Under the pieces are notes generated by a model. It saw only the letters and a list, made by a program, of their open reading frames with translations. It did no database searches and was not told the origin of the DNA. Below, piece by piece: positions 27,528 to 36,645 of a stretch of DNA of 64,000 nt. A program made the translations under genes and the position numbers. How positions within the stretch are numbered: position 1 is the first letter of the stretch; each line of letters opens with the position of its first letter. This DNA comes from Psychromonas arctica DSM 14288 (GTDB lineage Bacteria; Pseudomonadota; Gammaproteobacteria; Enterobacterales; Psychromonadaceae): NCBI RefSeq assembly GCF_000482725.1, contig NZ_AXWP01000037.1:16072-80071 (forward strand), read 5' to 3'.

Positions 27528-27959
27528 CTATGACCTTGTTTTTTTAGGGAGGATAGATGAGCGACCATCTGCAAATTCGTTTACCCAGTACCAATATTTT
27601 TTTTCGCTCAGGCTTAGTTCTCGACCGGTATCTTTCAGTTGTCTTTGAAATAAATGGATTAGTCCGCTTAAGCCTAAGAAGGCTAAACCGACACATAAAA
27701 TTGTCCAACTCGCTTGCCAATATGCGATTGCTAAAAACATAGTGGTGATGGTTATAAGGCCGATAGGACTAGCAATTGCTTTGAATCCCAAGTAGCTGAA
27801 AAAAACGATGGTGCAAATCAGAAATGGCAAAGCCGCTAACTTGGCAGATGCCGTTAATATTTCTGAGGGAAAAAAATGAGCCGCAGCCAAAGTCGCCAGA
27901 AAAAGCCCCAGTGATATAAACCAGCAGCGTGCTGGTAAAGATTTAAGTAATTTTATCAT
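27528..27959 (-). CDS. eex: Entry exclusion protein Eex
   Basis: This 143-residue inner-membrane protein has three or four hydrophobic segments and a polar C-terminal tail ending in KKTRS. Size, position between traG and setC, and orientation fit Eex of SXT/R391, which in a recipient blocks transfer from donors of the same group by recognising TraG. I start at the ATG at 27959 because it gives the 143-residue length known for Eex; a GTG at 27980 would add seven. TraG is T-D-D type, so this Eex should be of the R391 group. The group cannot be read from Eex itself here. Confidence 0.75.
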   Translation of the reverse strand: MIKLLKSLPARCWFISLGLFLATLAAAHFFPSEILTASAKLAALPFLICTIVFFSYLGFKAIASPIGLITITTMFLAIAYWQASWTILCVGLAFLGLSGLIHLFQRQLKDTGRELSLSEKKYWYWVNEFADGRSSILPKKTRS

Positions 27960-28013
27960 CTTAGTACTCTCAAAGTGCACGGGCGGTGCACAATCAAATC
28001 ATGCATCAGCATT

Positions 28014-28547
28014 TTAGTTCTCAAAAAGTGCTCTAGTGGTTTGCTCGGCCATAATCTCGCACACAGGACATTTAAGCTGAATGCGCTGTTGAGATACCGT
28101 CAAATACAGACTGCCGCATCGACACCGGTGTAAGGATGCTAGCTGTGATCTTAAATCACGAGCTAGAACCCAACCTTCATTGATGGTCAGTTTTTTCCAG
28201 GGGATCTCAGCTGGAAGATCTGCTTCTTTTCTTGCAACCAAATACGCATCGTAAGCCTTCATCAAAGCATCGATATTTAATTGCTTGTAGACATTATCAC
28301 CACCAATATTGACATAAAGCGCCATAAGCAGGGAGCCTTCAACTAATGCTCTTCTGCTTTTGACGATGGCATCAGATTCTGGCAATTGACCAGGACAAGG
28401 TGACTTGCCAGTCACTTCTTTGTGGAGCCTTCTGATAATGTGGATTGGCAAACCTGTATCGAGCGCGATAATGGTTGTTCGAAATCCGTATTTAATAAGC
28501 AGCGAGGCTCGGGTAAACAGCTCACTTTTGGACAGGTTATCAATCAT
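28014..28547 (-). CDS. setC: SetC, FlhC-like transcriptional activator
   Basis: This 177-residue protein resembles FlhC. Four cysteines near the C-terminus (CRCG at about 142-145, CPVC at about 162-165) form a zinc site as in FlhC. With SetD it forms a complex that turns on the ICE transfer and excision genes after SetR is removed. The ATG overlaps the setD stop by four bases, so the two subunits are translated in step. Confidence 0.93.
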   Translation of the reverse strand: MIDNLSKSELFTRASLLIKYGFRTTIIALDTGLPIHIIRRLHKEVTGKSPCPGQLPESDAIVKSRRALVEGSLLMALYVNIGGDNVYKQLNIDALMKAYDAYLVARKEADLPAEIPWKKLTINEGWVLARDLRSQLASLHRCRCGSLYLTVSQQRIQLKCPVCEIMAEQTTRALFEN

Positions 28548-28843
28548 GCATCCCCCTTGTTGTTTAGGGTTGATAATAAATAAGCGATTCTTGGGATACC
28601 TGTGCCTTTGCTCTTCACCATCTCAATCAGTTGGCTTTGGTTACCCCTTGGTTGAAACAGCATGAATGATGAGGTCGCCACTCGTTGCAGGTCGTCAACA
28701 CCAGCATTAATCAGAGCATCAACCACATCGCGTGTAAGTCCAAAGCGCAAGACAGCCTCTTGCGGATCAATGCGCGCCAATTCCCGTGCTGCGTGCAGGT
28801 ACGCCAAGTTTAATTGATAGAAGTCTTGTTGATTGGTTGTCAT
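28544..28843 (-). CDS. setD: SetD, FlhD-like transcriptional activator
   Basis: This 99-residue FlhD-like partner of SetC has the helical core QLNLAYLHAARELARIDPQE. GGAGG lies eight bases before the ATG. It overlaps both the upstream transglycosylase gene and setC by four bases, placing it in the long minus-strand operon starting at the croS promoter under SetR control. Expression of SetCD is the step that commits the ICE to transfer. Confidence 0.92.
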   Translation of the reverse strand: MTTNQQDFYQLNLAYLHAARELARIDPQEAVLRFGLTRDVVDALINAGVDDLQRVATSSFMLFQPRGNQSQLIEMVKSKGTGIPRIAYLLSTLNNKGDA

Positions 28844-29388
28844 TGACGGACCTCCAGTTCATGTAAAATATTGCGATAAATAGAAAGCACTCTTTGCCCA
28901 TACCAGCGTGCACGCTCTTCGTTCCAACTGTGATAGCGGCCTATGCCAAGCTCTAAATCGTTAGGTGAAGACTTGATTGCTTCGGCCAAAATACTGGAGC
29001 CGACGGTAAGGTTGGTGATGGGGTCTAGCAGTTCCGCCGCTGAGCTCACCCGATGCCCATGCCAATGCAAATTGATTTGCATTAGGCCAATATCGAGCTG
29101 GTATTTTTCACTCTCTTGCAGTGCTTGGTTTAACAGTTGCTCCGCTTCTGTCTTAGATTTGGCGTAGGTTGCATTTGAACCATTGCGAATTGCGTATGGC
29201 CATGGACTGGTCATGTTAAGACCTCGATGTGAGGCCGACTCAGCCAAGGCAACGGCGTAGAGCATGACTGGATCAATACCAACACTTTGTGCTGCTTTTT
29301 CCCACTGATAGCCCGGAAACGCATAGACTGAAGTGCTTGCGGACATGGCTATCACTAGGGCAATGGTTTTTGCTTTAATCGTTTTCAT
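28840..29388 (-). CDS. Lytic transglycosylase (SLT fold)
   Basis: This 182-residue periplasmic protein has a signal peptide (1-23, ending SVYAF) and an SLT lysozyme-like domain. The catalytic Glu50 is in YAVALAESAS, and the second motif reads GLMQIN. It would make holes in peptidoglycan for the conjugation apparatus, yet it is encoded in the regulatory operon ahead of setD, so it is made early. It overlaps setD by four bases. Confidence 0.9.
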   Translation of the reverse strand: MKTIKAKTIALVIAMSASTSVYAFPGYQWEKAAQSVGIDPVMLYAVALAESASHRGLNMTSPWPYAIRNGSNATYAKSKTEAEQLLNQALQESEKYQLDIGLMQINLHWHGHRVSSAAELLDPITNLTVGSSILAEAIKSSPNDLELGIGRYHSWNEERARWYGQRVLSIYRNILHELEVRQ

Positions 29389-30037
29389 TTTTGTCCTCTA
29401 ATTGATTTCCGAGAAGCGCCTGAATGGCTTTCGGGCTTATTCTTTTTAATGGCACTGCGCTAAAGTCGGCGATGCCTCTCGTATAAACTTGTGCCGCTTT
29501 TGACCAGTCGCCTACGGCAACAGGCGCTTGCATATCAAATCCTTTTTGCTGGTTCTGATGGTCTGCAATACCCTGTAATAGCCTTGGGTATTCACCCACT
29601 TCGTCCCGTAGCAAGTAAGCCTGGTAGCGTGTTAAAAACTCTTTTTGCTTAAAGGGGTATTCCCTGTCATCAACCTTGCAGAGTTCAACCCATCCACCCA
29701 TATCTGAAATCACGCGGTGGATAAGCGCATCGTCAAACATCACTGATGTCCAAGCGCCAACCTGACGAACAGCCTTGTCAACTTTGTTCCAAGCAACCAT
29801 GGCTCTTGAGCCCGAGTTGCCGTCGATATGCTTGATGACGTCAGCGGGCTTTGGAAAAAATTGCCCAGTATCCGGTGATTGAATATGCCGAGTCAGACCG
29901 ATTCGCACTTCTTCAATGCTATAAGCACGAAGGACTTCAAATGCGATGGATAGCAATTGTGGTGATACGCTTTTGCCATACATGGCCCAAGCAGCTCCCC
30001 AAACTTCAGCAAACTCGCGTTTATCAACCTCCTGCAC
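29375..30037 (-). CDS. Conserved ICE protein, replication P-like, 220 aa
   Basis: I place the start at GTG 30037, where GGGAGG lies nine bases upstream and the overlap with the previous gene is 14 bases. A TTG at 30103 would give 242 residues but has no ribosome site. The sequence (FAEVWGAAWAMYGKSVSP, then FFPKPADVIKHI) resembles phage proteins that sit beside a replication initiator and load helicase or regulate it; this is a pattern match only. The gene is conserved in SXT/R391 elements, with no tested function known to me. Confidence 0.7.
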   Translation of the reverse strand: MQEVDKREFAEVWGAAWAMYGKSVSPQLLSIAFEVLRAYSIEEVRIGLTRHIQSPDTGQFFPKPADVIKHIDGNSGSRAMVAWNKVDKAVRQVGAWTSVMFDDALIHRVISDMGGWVELCKVDDREYPFKQKEFLTRYQAYLLRDEVGEYPRLLQGIADHQNQQKGFDMQAPVAVGDWSKAAQVYTRGIADFSAVPLKRISPKAIQALLGNQLEDKNEND

Positions 30038-30893
30038 TTGAACGAACCTCCCGAATACCCGGTCCGGCCCAGCTTTCAGCAATGCGGCGATTGCTTTCTT
30101 CAATATTCAATTGGTGATTGCTGCCCTTTAGGCTCGTCGATGATTGCTGTACTTCATCAATGCGAACGTACTCGTCTTCCCATTGCCGGTTTAAAAGCCA
30201 GTTATGTGGCATAGGGGTCTTAGTCCGATCTTGATACTGCAATCGGTTTTCTCGTTGCTCTTTCCAGCGTGTTAGCACTTCCAAGGCGAGTTCATGGTCT
30301 TCATTGAGGCCCATGCGTAGCCATTCTTCTTTGGCTTTCGCTTTTTTTTCTTTGCGTATTTGTACATCCCAGAAGTCTTCAAACTGTATGTGATCAACAG
30401 TTTTAACTGTTGGTTTATTGCTTCCCTCAGAGTCATCCGACCGTTGAGAGTCCCTTACCGGGTTGCCATCAGGCATAAACAATGATGAAAATTCTTCTGG
30501 TAGCCGAGCTTGAAAAGCGGCAAGAGATTTCAAAAGTGATACCATACCAATGAAGTCGGCAGGTACATCTTTAAGCAACCGAAAGGCTGCTTTACCTTGG
30601 TTTGGGTTTTCGATTGGGTTGTGCTTCAGAAAGCTCCGAATCAAAGTCCAACCGGATTCCTCGCAACGAATGAGGAACTGATCTTGTTCTAACTCATTTA
30701 GAGCCTTGGCAACCTGTTGCTCATCCCAGTTCAAGTCAGAAGCAACGTAGCCAATCGGCAATCGAAAGCAGCCAAGCAAATTACAATGTGGGCATGTAAG
30801 CAAATACAGTCCTAGCAACTTCGCTGAGTCACTCCAGGACAAAACGTTTTGCTTTAGCCAAAAGCGGGTATAGACCTTGCCATAATCACGCAT
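30024..30893 (-). CDS. Conserved ICE protein, replication initiator-like, 289 aa
   Basis: The N-terminal part (residues 1-90, SAKLLGLYLLTCPHCNLLGC) looks like a winged-helix DNA-binding domain of phage replisome organisers. The middle is charged and flexible (SQRSDDSEGSNKPTVKTVDH), and residues 190-215 are Lys/Glu-rich. Together with the next gene it resembles a phage O/P pair. It lies between croS and setCD in the SetR-controlled operon. SXT/R391 elements can replicate as circles, but that is usually attributed to relaxase and rolling circle, so a theta-type role is speculation. Confidence 0.7.
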   Translation of the reverse strand: MRDYGKVYTRFWLKQNVLSWSDSAKLLGLYLLTCPHCNLLGCFRLPIGYVASDLNWDEQQVAKALNELEQDQFLIRCEESGWTLIRSFLKHNPIENPNQGKAAFRLLKDVPADFIGMVSLLKSLAAFQARLPEEFSSLFMPDGNPVRDSQRSDDSEGSNKPTVKTVDHIQFEDFWDVQIRKEKKAKAKEEWLRMGLNEDHELALEVLTRWKEQRENRLQYQDRTKTPMPHNWLLNRQWEDEYVRIDEVQQSSTSLKGSNHQLNIEESNRRIAESWAGPGIREVRSSAGG

Positions 30894-30948
30894 GGAGGTA
30901 CTCGCTTTTGTATTTACGTAAAATGCTGACCATTACTTGCCCTTAATC

Positions 30949-31200
30949 CTACTGGTTACTGGCTTTCAGCTCGCTTTGGCATTCGGGGTAGATGTCCGGT
31001 CTTAACTGAGATCGGGTTACCTGTCCTTGCGTAGCTTGTTCGATGGGTAAAACGAATTCAGCGGGAACACGCCCTGATTTATTCAACCAAAACCAGACGT
31101 TTTGCTGTTTTGAGTTGATGGCTCTTGCTAATGCTGATTGCCCGCCGACCAAGTCAATGGCACGGCGGAGATGTTTTTGTGTCGTTTTGAACACTTCCAT
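30949..31200 (-). CDS. croS: CroS, Cro-like repressor
   Basis: This 83-residue protein has a helix-turn-helix (DLVGGQSALARAINSKQQNV) of the Cro/YdaS type. It is divergently encoded from setR with the operator region between them. In the lambda-like switch of these ICEs, CroS represses setR and so favours transfer. AGGAG lies five bases before the ATG. Confidence 0.9.
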   Translation of the reverse strand: MEVFKTTQKHLRRAIDLVGGQSALARAINSKQQNVWFWLNKSGRVPAEFVLPIEQATQGQVTRSQLRPDIYPECQSELKASNQ

Positions 31201-31238
31201 ACCGTCTCCTGTTACAATAATAACTGTTACAAGATTGA

Positions 31239-31268
31239 ATGTTACAGTTTAAACTGTAGATAAGTCAA
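31239..31268 (-). promoter_or_regulatory. croS operon promoter with operator
   Basis: On the minus strand TTGACT (31268-31263) and TAACAT (31244-31239) are 18 bases apart. The 16-bp perfect palindrome TACAGTTTAAACTGTA (31243-31258) fills the spacer, so SetR or CroS bound there would block the promoter. Confidence 0.7.
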
Positions 31269-31309
31269 CAGTTAAAATTGTTGAAAGACTACAGTTTTAT
31301 TTGTAGAAT
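31266..31309 (+). promoter_or_regulatory. setR promoter and two operators
   Basis: TTGAAA (31281-31286) and TAGAAT (31304-31309) are separated by 17 bases. Imperfect palindromes at 31266-31283 (CAACA...TGTTG) and 31289-31306 (CTACA...TGTAG) overlap both elements. Transcription should start within a few bases of the setR ATG at 31318, giving a leaderless mRNA. Confidence 0.75.
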
Positions 31310-31317
31310 GCGGGCTT

Positions 31318-31965
31318 ATGAAAACTTTATCCGAACGACTAAACCATGCCTTGCAGCTTACTGGGGTAACTCAGTCTGAGTTGGCTCGTCGCATTGGTAT
31401 CAAACAGCAGTCGATCAGCCAGATTTGCTCTGGTAAATCGGCTAGGTCTCGTTACACCATGCAGATCGCGGAGGCGCTTCGCGTGAATGCTCATTGGCTC
31501 GCCACAGGTGATGGCGAGATTGGCTTGGGGGTCGGTAATGTAGAAGTCGGGCCTGATATTAAGGGAAGAATTCCTCTCATTAACTGGGTTCAGGCCGGTG
31601 ATTGGACTGAAATAGCGGAGGGATTTGCCCATGAAGATGCTGAGGAGTGGCGTGAAGTCACTGGGAAAGCACATGAGGGTTGTTTCGCACTTCGCGTAAA
31701 AGGCGACAGTATGGAAAATCCAAGCGGAAAAAAATCCATACCTGAGGGGGCAGTGATCGTTGTTGATCCTGAGTTACCTTACTCTTCAGGTTCATTGGTT
31801 GTTGCGCGTTTGGATGATTCGAAAGAAGCAACCTTTAAGCAGTTGGTTATTGATGGTGAACAGAAGTATCTAAAACCTTTGAACCCGCAATACCCTGCAA
31901 TACCGATCAACGGCAACTGCACCATCATCGGTGTAGTACGACAAGCTATCATCGATTTCTGGTAG
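31318..31965 (+). CDS. setR: SetR, CI-like repressor with autoprotease
   Basis: This 215-residue repressor of the ICE keeps setCD and croS silent. N-terminal HTH at about 15-40 (VTQSELARRIGIKQQSISQI). C-terminal S24/LexA-like domain with the Ala93-Gly94 cleavage site, catalytic Ser131 (GDSM) and Lys174, whose spacing of 43 equals that of lambda CI. DNA damage and RecA should trigger self-cleavage and induce transfer. There is no ribosome binding site before the ATG, which suggests leaderless translation as for lambda cI. Confidence 0.95.
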   Translation: MKTLSERLNHALQLTGVTQSELARRIGIKQQSISQICSGKSARSRYTMQIAEALRVNAHWLATGDGEIGLGVGNVEVGPDIKGRIPLINWVQAGDWTEIAEGFAHEDAEEWREVTGKAHEGCFALRVKGDSMENPSGKKSIPEGAVIVVDPELPYSSGSLVVARLDDSKEATFKQLVIDGEQKYLKPLNPQYPAIPINGNCTIIGVVRQAIIDFW

Positions 31966-32221
31966 CGAAGGAATTTGTGGTTTAGCCACAGTTGTTCATT
32001 AGCTGAAGAAGCAACGATTGCAAACAGCTACAACTGAGCATTGGTGCACGCTGAGAGTAAATGGTAACCGATTAGGTAACCATTGATTGTTTATAAAGTC
32101 AAGATCAGCGAAAATAGCGGCCAATTACGATTAACACGACGGATTTGACAAGCGAAGAACTGAAAAGAGAGTACTTCCAAAAGTGTGTACAAATCCGTGT
32201 ACAAACTAAAAGAATTTATAC
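31966..32221. other. Right ICE end between setR and prfC
   Basis: No gene. It holds a small TGTGG/CCACA hairpin (31976-31990), a 9-bp inverted repeat ATGGTAACC/GGTAACCAT (about 32061-32083) and a directly repeated GTGTACAAA (32185-32193 and 32197-32205, 12-base period). The latter two may be binding sites for Int/Xis, by analogy. A weak TTGACA at 32145-32150 could belong to a promoter reading into prfC. Confidence 0.5.
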
Positions 32222-33808
32222 ATGGCAAACCAAGATTTTCTTAATGAAATCAATAAGCGAAGGACCTTTGCTATCATCTCGCACCCTGATGCTGGTAAAA
32301 CAACGATCACAGAAAAAGTACTTTTATTCGGTAATGCGTTACAAAAAGCAGGAACAGTTAAAGGTAAAAAGTCTGGACAGCATGCAAAGTCTGACTGGAT
32401 GGAGATGGAAAAAGATCGTGGTATTTCTATCACTACATCGGTAATGCAATTTCCCTATGGCGGTGGCTTAGTTAACTTACTTGATACACCTGGGCATGAA
32501 GATTTCTCTGAAGATACTTACCGTACGTTAACCGCTGTTGATTCTTGTTTAATGGTCATCGATGCCGCAAAAGGTGTTGAGAAACGTACTATTAAATTAA
32601 TGGAAGTAACCCGTTTACGTGATACACCAATCATCACTTTCATGAATAAATGTGACCGTGACACACGTGATCCCGTTGATTTGATGGATGAAGTTGAAGA
32701 CGTACTTAATATTGCTTGTGCACCGATTACTTGGCCAATCGGTATGGGTAAAGAATTTAAAGGTGTTTATCATATATTACGTGATGAAGTTATTTTATAT
32801 GAATCTGGACAAGGTCATACTATCCAAGATGTTCGTATCATTAAGGGATTAAATAACCCTGAAGTCGATAAAGCATTACCTAATCACGCGGATGATTTAC
32901 GTGAAGAGATGGAGTTAGTCATTGGTGCATCTAATGAATTTGATCAGGCACTGTTCTTATCTGGTGAATTAACGCCTGTATATTTTGGTACGGCATTAGG
33001 TAACTTTGGTGTTGACCATGTCTTAGATGGCTTGGTTGAATGGGCGCCTAAGCCATTGCCAAGAGAAACAGTGCAACGTGTTGTACAGCCGACGGAAGAA
33101 GCATTTTCTGGTTTTATCTTTAAAATTCAAGCTAATATGGATCCAAAGCATCGTGATCGAATTGCATTTATGCGTATTTGCTCTGGTAAATATGAGAAAG
33201 GTATGAAAATGCACCACGTACGTACCGGGAAAATGGTCAGTATTTCAGATGCCGTAACCTTTATGGCGGGTGACCGCGCTGCAGCGGACGAATCATTTTC
33301 AGGTGATATTATTGGTTTACACAACCACGGTACAATTCAAATCGGCGATACATTTACCACTGGTGAAGATCTTAAATTTACTGGTATTCCAAACTTCGCG
33401 CCTGAAATGTTCCGTCGTATCCGTTTAAAAGATCCTCTAAAGCAAAAGCAATTATTGAAAGGATTAATGCAATTATCTGAAGAGGGGGCTGTTCAAGTAT
33501 TCCGTCCATTACGTAGTAACGATTTGATCGTTGGTGCGGTTGGGGTATTGCAGTTCGAAGTAGTTGTGCAACGCTTAAAATCAGAATATAAGGTCGATGC
33601 TATTTACGAAGGTATTAGTGTGGCGACCGCATTATGGGTGGATTGCGATAATCCAGTTAAAATGGCAGAATTCGAGAAAAAAGCATTCGATAACTTAGCA
33701 TTAGACGGTAGTAATAATTTAACTTACGTTGCACCAACAATGGTAAACTTAAACTTAGCGATTGAGCGTTATCCGGATGTACGTTTCCGTAAAACGCGTG
33801 AACACTAA
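32222..33808 (+). CDS. prfC: Peptide chain release factor 3, hybrid N-terminus
   Basis: This 528-residue translational GTPase recycles RF1/RF2 after peptide release. G1 is HPDAGKTT, the G3 region DTPGHEDF is intact, and the ending [12 protein letters not shown] is typical. Codons 1-17 ([17 protein letters not shown]) come from the ICE, and the rest is host gene. They preserve the conserved KRRTFA motif, so the protein should work. Native promoter and start lie beyond the left ICE end, outside the window; the new promoter must come from ICE DNA. Only a weak A-rich ribosome site precedes the ATG. Confidence 0.96.
   Translation: MANQDFLNEINKRRTFAIISHPDAGKTTITEKVLLFGNALQKAGTVKGKKSGQHAKSDWMEMEKDRGISITTSVMQFPYGGGLVNLLDTPGHEDFSEDTYRTLTAVDSCLMVIDAAKGVEKRTIKLMEVTRLRDTPIITFMNKCDRDTRDPVDLMDEVEDVLNIACAPITWPIGMGKEFKGVYHILRDEVILYESGQGHTIQDVRIIKGLNNPEVDKALPNHADDLREEMELVIGASNEFDQALFLSGELTPVYFGTALGNFGVDHVLDGLVEWAPKPLPRETVQRVVQPTEEAFSGFIFKIQANMDPKHRDRIAFMRICSGKYEKGMKMHHVRTGKMVSISDAVTFMAGDRAAADESFSGDIIGLHNHGTIQIGDTFTTGEDLKFTGIPNFAPEMFRRIRLKDPLKQKQLLKGLMQLSEEGAVQVFRPLRSNDLIVGAVGVLQFEVVVQRLKSEYKVDAIYEGISVATALWVDCDNPVKMAEFEKKAFDNLALDGSNNLTYVAPTMVNLNLAIERYPDVRFRKTREH
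32273..32289 (+). other. attR core in prfC
   Basis: ATCATCTCGCACCCTGA matches the 17-bp SXT attachment core in E. coli prfC, ATTATCTCGCACCCGGA, at 15 of 17 positions; both differences are synonymous at codon third positions. It encodes part of IISHPD. Confidence 0.88.
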
Positions 33809-34124
33809 TTAAGTCTTGTTTATTAGCTATTGTTTATTAAGAATGTTTATTCAATATCGTTCATTAGCTAAATGGCTCGGTAAAATTGAACTGGACCTAT
33901 TGCAGATAAACAGTAAATTGTTACAACAATAAAGCGTCTTAGGACGCTTTTTCTTTTTATTACCCGATCATACGTTGTCTATCTCTTCTGACATTTCCTG
34001 GCATACCCCTTGTATAGACTGTGTCGTTATTTTTATATAAATTTTCTTTGCTGAGTTTATATCTCAGCGTATTATGGAACAATGTCATAATCAATCACTG
34101 TAGGCCCTTAGAACAAGGTGGAAT
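33809..34124. other. Gap between prfC and the tatD-like gene
   Basis: This 316-base gap is AT-rich with short TTTATT repeats near the prfC stop. It contains a terminator at 33931-33960; the remaining bases probably hold the promoter of the tatD-like gene. No further gene is seen. Confidence 0.5.
33931..33960 (+). terminator. prfC terminator
   Basis: Perfect stem AAAGCGTC/GACGCTTT with a TTAG loop, followed by TTCTTTTT. Confidence 0.9.
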
Positions 34125-34910
34125 ATGTTTATTGATAGCCATTGTCATTTTAATTTTGAACACTTTAAAGTTAACCGTAAATTGCTTATGTTTGCACTTA
34201 AAAATGCTCACATCAATAAACTCATTATTCCTGGTACAGATGCGCAACGTTGGCCTGAAATCATCCAATTAACGGAACAATATGAGGGTTTATATTTTGC
34301 GTTAGGGCTTCATCCTCATTTTTTAACTGACTTCGAACCACAACAGCTTGTCCAACTTGAGCAACTGTTAATTAAAACGTGTCAACAAACAGGAAGTAAA
34401 TGTGTTGCGCTAGGGGAAATTGGTCTAGATAAGCTCATTGATAGCGAGTTAGCCTTACAAGAAAGCGTGTTCTTAGCGCAACTTGACATTGCCCAGTCAT
34501 TAAAACTTCCGGTTATTTTACATGTCGTAAAAACACAATCCCGAGTATTGGAGTTATTGAAGCAGGCAGGTTTTAGTTATGGAGGGGTTTACCATGCTTT
34601 TTCAGGAAGTGTTGAAATAGCCAACGAGTTCATTAAATTAGGTTTTAAGTTAGGTATCGGAGGTGTGATCACCTATCCAAGTGCTAAGAAAACCAGAAGT
34701 GCATTACAACAATTGCCTCTTGCAAGCTTAATCTTAGAGACCGATGCACCTGATATGCCTGTATATCAACAAATTTCGACAAGTAATTCCCCTGCTAATT
34801 TACCGATCATCTTTAATGCGCTTTGCGAACTGCGTGAAGAGTCTGCAAGCGTGCTTGAACACCAACTTTATAATAACACCTTAAGCATTTTCTCTATAGA
34901 CGATGACTAA
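34125..34910 (+). CDS. TatD-family metal-dependent hydrolase (YjjV-like)
   Basis: This 261-residue TIM-barrel hydrolase has the metal motif DSHCHFN at 4-10, GLHPH at about 62-66, GEIGLD at about 97-102 and ETDAPDMP near 205-212. The family removes nucleotides from DNA or acts on D-aminoacyl-type substrates; this member most resembles YjjV, which in E. coli also lies close to prfC. The ATG has AAGGTGGA upstream. It seems monocistronic. Confidence 0.85.
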   Translation: MFIDSHCHFNFEHFKVNRKLLMFALKNAHINKLIIPGTDAQRWPEIIQLTEQYEGLYFALGLHPHFLTDFEPQQLVQLEQLLIKTCQQTGSKCVALGEIGLDKLIDSELALQESVFLAQLDIAQSLKLPVILHVVKTQSRVLELLKQAGFSYGGVYHAFSGSVEIANEFIKLGFKLGIGGVITYPSAKKTRSALQQLPLASLILETDAPDMPVYQQISTSNSPANLPIIFNALCELREESASVLEHQLYNNTLSIFSIDDD

Positions 34911-34988
34911 TGCTATTAACTAGCGTAAAATAGCCGCTTTTCTAAATACAGTTAGTGAAACATTGTTTCCAGAATAAGGTGATGGTTA

Positions 34989-35471
34989 ATGACTCAATAT
35001 CCAATGACAGCAAAAGGCGCTGATATTTTGCGTGCTGAATTAGAGCAATTAAAAACAGTAAAACGTCCTGAAATTGTTCACGCTATTGCTGAAGCCCGTG
35101 AACATGGAGATTTAAAAGAGAATGCTGAATACCATGCTGCGCGTGAGCAACAAGGGTTTTGTGAGGGCCGCATTCAAGATATCGAAGCGAAGTTATCAAA
35201 TGCACAAATTATTGATGTAAGTAAAATTGCCAACAATGGTAAAGTTATTTTTGGTGCAACGGTAACGATTGTTAATGCAGAAACAGATGAAGAAGTTACG
35301 TATCAAATCGTTGGTGATGACGAATCTGATATTAAAAAGAACCTAATTTCAATCAACTCTCCGATTGCACGTGGTTTAATTGGAAAAAGTGTGGATGATG
35401 AAATATCAATTACAACACCAGGTGGTGTGATTGATTATGATATTATCAAAGTTGATTATATTGCTTTGTGA
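34989..35471 (+). CDS. greA: Transcription elongation factor GreA
   Basis: This 160-residue factor, with an N-terminal coiled coil and a C-terminal FKBP-like domain, rescues backtracked RNA polymerase by stimulating transcript cleavage. The signature [20 protein letters not shown] includes the acidic residues at the coiled-coil tip, followed by [29 protein letters not shown] precedes the ATG. It converges with yhbY at a shared terminator. Confidence 0.97.
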   Translation: MTQYPMTAKGADILRAELEQLKTVKRPEIVHAIAEAREHGDLKENAEYHAAREQQGFCEGRIQDIEAKLSNAQIIDVSKIANNGKVIFGATVTIVNAETDEEVTYQIVGDDESDIKKNLISINSPIARGLIGKSVDDEISITTPGGVIDYDIIKVDYIAL

Positions 35472-35479
35472 TAGATAAT

Positions 35480-35506
35480 AAAAAGCCCAGATTATCTGGG
35501 CTTTTT
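35480..35506. terminator. Bidirectional terminator greA/yhbY
   Basis: AAAAAGCCCAG and CTGGGCTTTTT form a perfect 11-bp stem; T runs on both strands serve the two converging genes. Confidence 0.92.
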
Positions 35507-35532
35507 ATTAGACAAATAGTATTAAACGCAAA

Positions 35533-35829
35533 CTATTTACGCGGTAATTCTATTTTCTTAGCTTCACTTGGGCGGAATAAAACAACTATATGTCCAATTT
35601 TAGCAATCGCTAGTGATTCTGTTTCACGTACAATCGCATCGATAATAAGTTGTTTTGTTTCACGATCATCGGTCGCTATTTTTACTTTAATTAATTCATG
35701 GTGGCTAATAGCGTTTTCAATCTCAGCTAATACACCTTCGGTTAAGCCATTTTGTCCCAGTAATACAACTGGTTTTAAAGGATGAGCTAAGCCTTTTAAA
35801 AATTGTTTCTGTTTGTTTGATAATTTCAT
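35533..35829 (-). CDS. yhbY: YhbY, CRS1-YhbY RNA-binding protein
   Basis: This 98-residue KH-like protein is associated with 50S ribosome assembly. The sequence KQKQFLKGLAHPLKPVVLLG is nearly identical to the E. coli one, and the end is ELPRK as usual. I use the ATG at 35829, as in E. coli (97 residues), not the upstream ATG at 35865. Its position next to rlmE and ftsH, read in the opposite direction, is conserved among gammaproteobacteria. Confidence 0.94.
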   Translation of the reverse strand: MKLSNKQKQFLKGLAHPLKPVVLLGQNGLTEGVLAEIENAISHHELIKVKIATDDRETKQLIIDAIVRETESLAIAKIGHIVVLFRPSEAKKIELPRK

Positions 35830-35940
35830 GCAAATATCTTTCATTAAGGGTTGAAAACGGTTCATTCTACCCTTAAATATTAACCTTTACTATTTAGATT
35901 ATTATTTATCCTAACTATTCATCCACTAAAGGAAGTAATT

Positions 35941-36594
35941 GTGGCAAAACCAGACAGTACAAATCGTCTTAAAAAGAGTGCATCGGGCAGTTCAAAAAGA
36001 TGGATGCATGAGCATGTAAATGATTTTTATGTGAAAGAAGCTAATAAACAAGGTTTACGTTCACGTGCTGTTTTTAAATTGGATGAAATTAACGGTAAAG
36101 ACAAACTTATCCGCTCTGGTATGACTGTGGTCGATTTAGGTGCAGCACCGGGAAGTTGGTCACAATGGGCTGTTGATAAAGTGGGGGCAAAGGGTAAAGT
36201 AATTGCCTGTGATATATTACCAATGGATTCAATTGCAGGTGTGGATTTTTTGCAAGGTGATTTTCGTGAAGAAGTGGTCTTAAATGCACTACTACAACGT
36301 ATTGGTGATAACAAGGTTGATGTAGTGTTATCGGATATGGCACCAAATATGAGTGGCAATACGGGTATTGATCAACCCAAATCGATGTATTTAGTTGAGC
36401 TAGCATTAGAAATGTGCCGAGATGTACTTGTGAAAGACGGTAGTTTTATCGTTAAAGTATTTATGGGAGCAGAGTATGAATTCTATATTAACGAAGTGCG
36501 AAAACTATTTAAATCCGTCAAAACAAGAAAACCAGATTCTTCAAGAGCAAGATCACGAGAAGTTTATTTAGTGGCGACTGGTTTTAAACTGTAG
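35941..36594 (+). CDS. rlmE: 23S rRNA Um2552 methyltransferase RlmE
   Basis: This 217-residue enzyme methylates the ribose of U2552 in 23S rRNA, a late step in 50S assembly. The SAM motif [14 protein letters not shown] lies at 62-75 and a catalytic Asp is in [10 protein letters not shown]. The start codon is GTG, with AGGAAG seven bases before. It is followed by ftsH at 51 bases, the classic rlmE-ftsH pair. Confidence 0.95.
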   Translation: MAKPDSTNRLKKSASGSSKRWMHEHVNDFYVKEANKQGLRSRAVFKLDEINGKDKLIRSGMTVVDLGAAPGSWSQWAVDKVGAKGKVIACDILPMDSIAGVDFLQGDFREEVVLNALLQRIGDNKVDVVLSDMAPNMSGNTGIDQPKSMYLVELALEMCRDVLVKDGSFIVKVFMGAEYEFYINEVRKLFKSVKTRKPDSSRARSREVYLVATGFKL

Positions 36595-36645
36595 TAATCT
36601 GATTTAATATTATATTCTTTTCATTTTTAACATGAGGTTTACATC

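Noticed and set aside
31976..31990. setR terminator
   Set aside because: The TGTGG/CCACA stem is five bases long and lacks a T tract; kept only as a note on the ICE end.
32145..32444. 99-codon plus-strand frame across attR
   Set aside because: It overlaps prfC in another frame, and prfC is clearly the coding frame from 32222 on.
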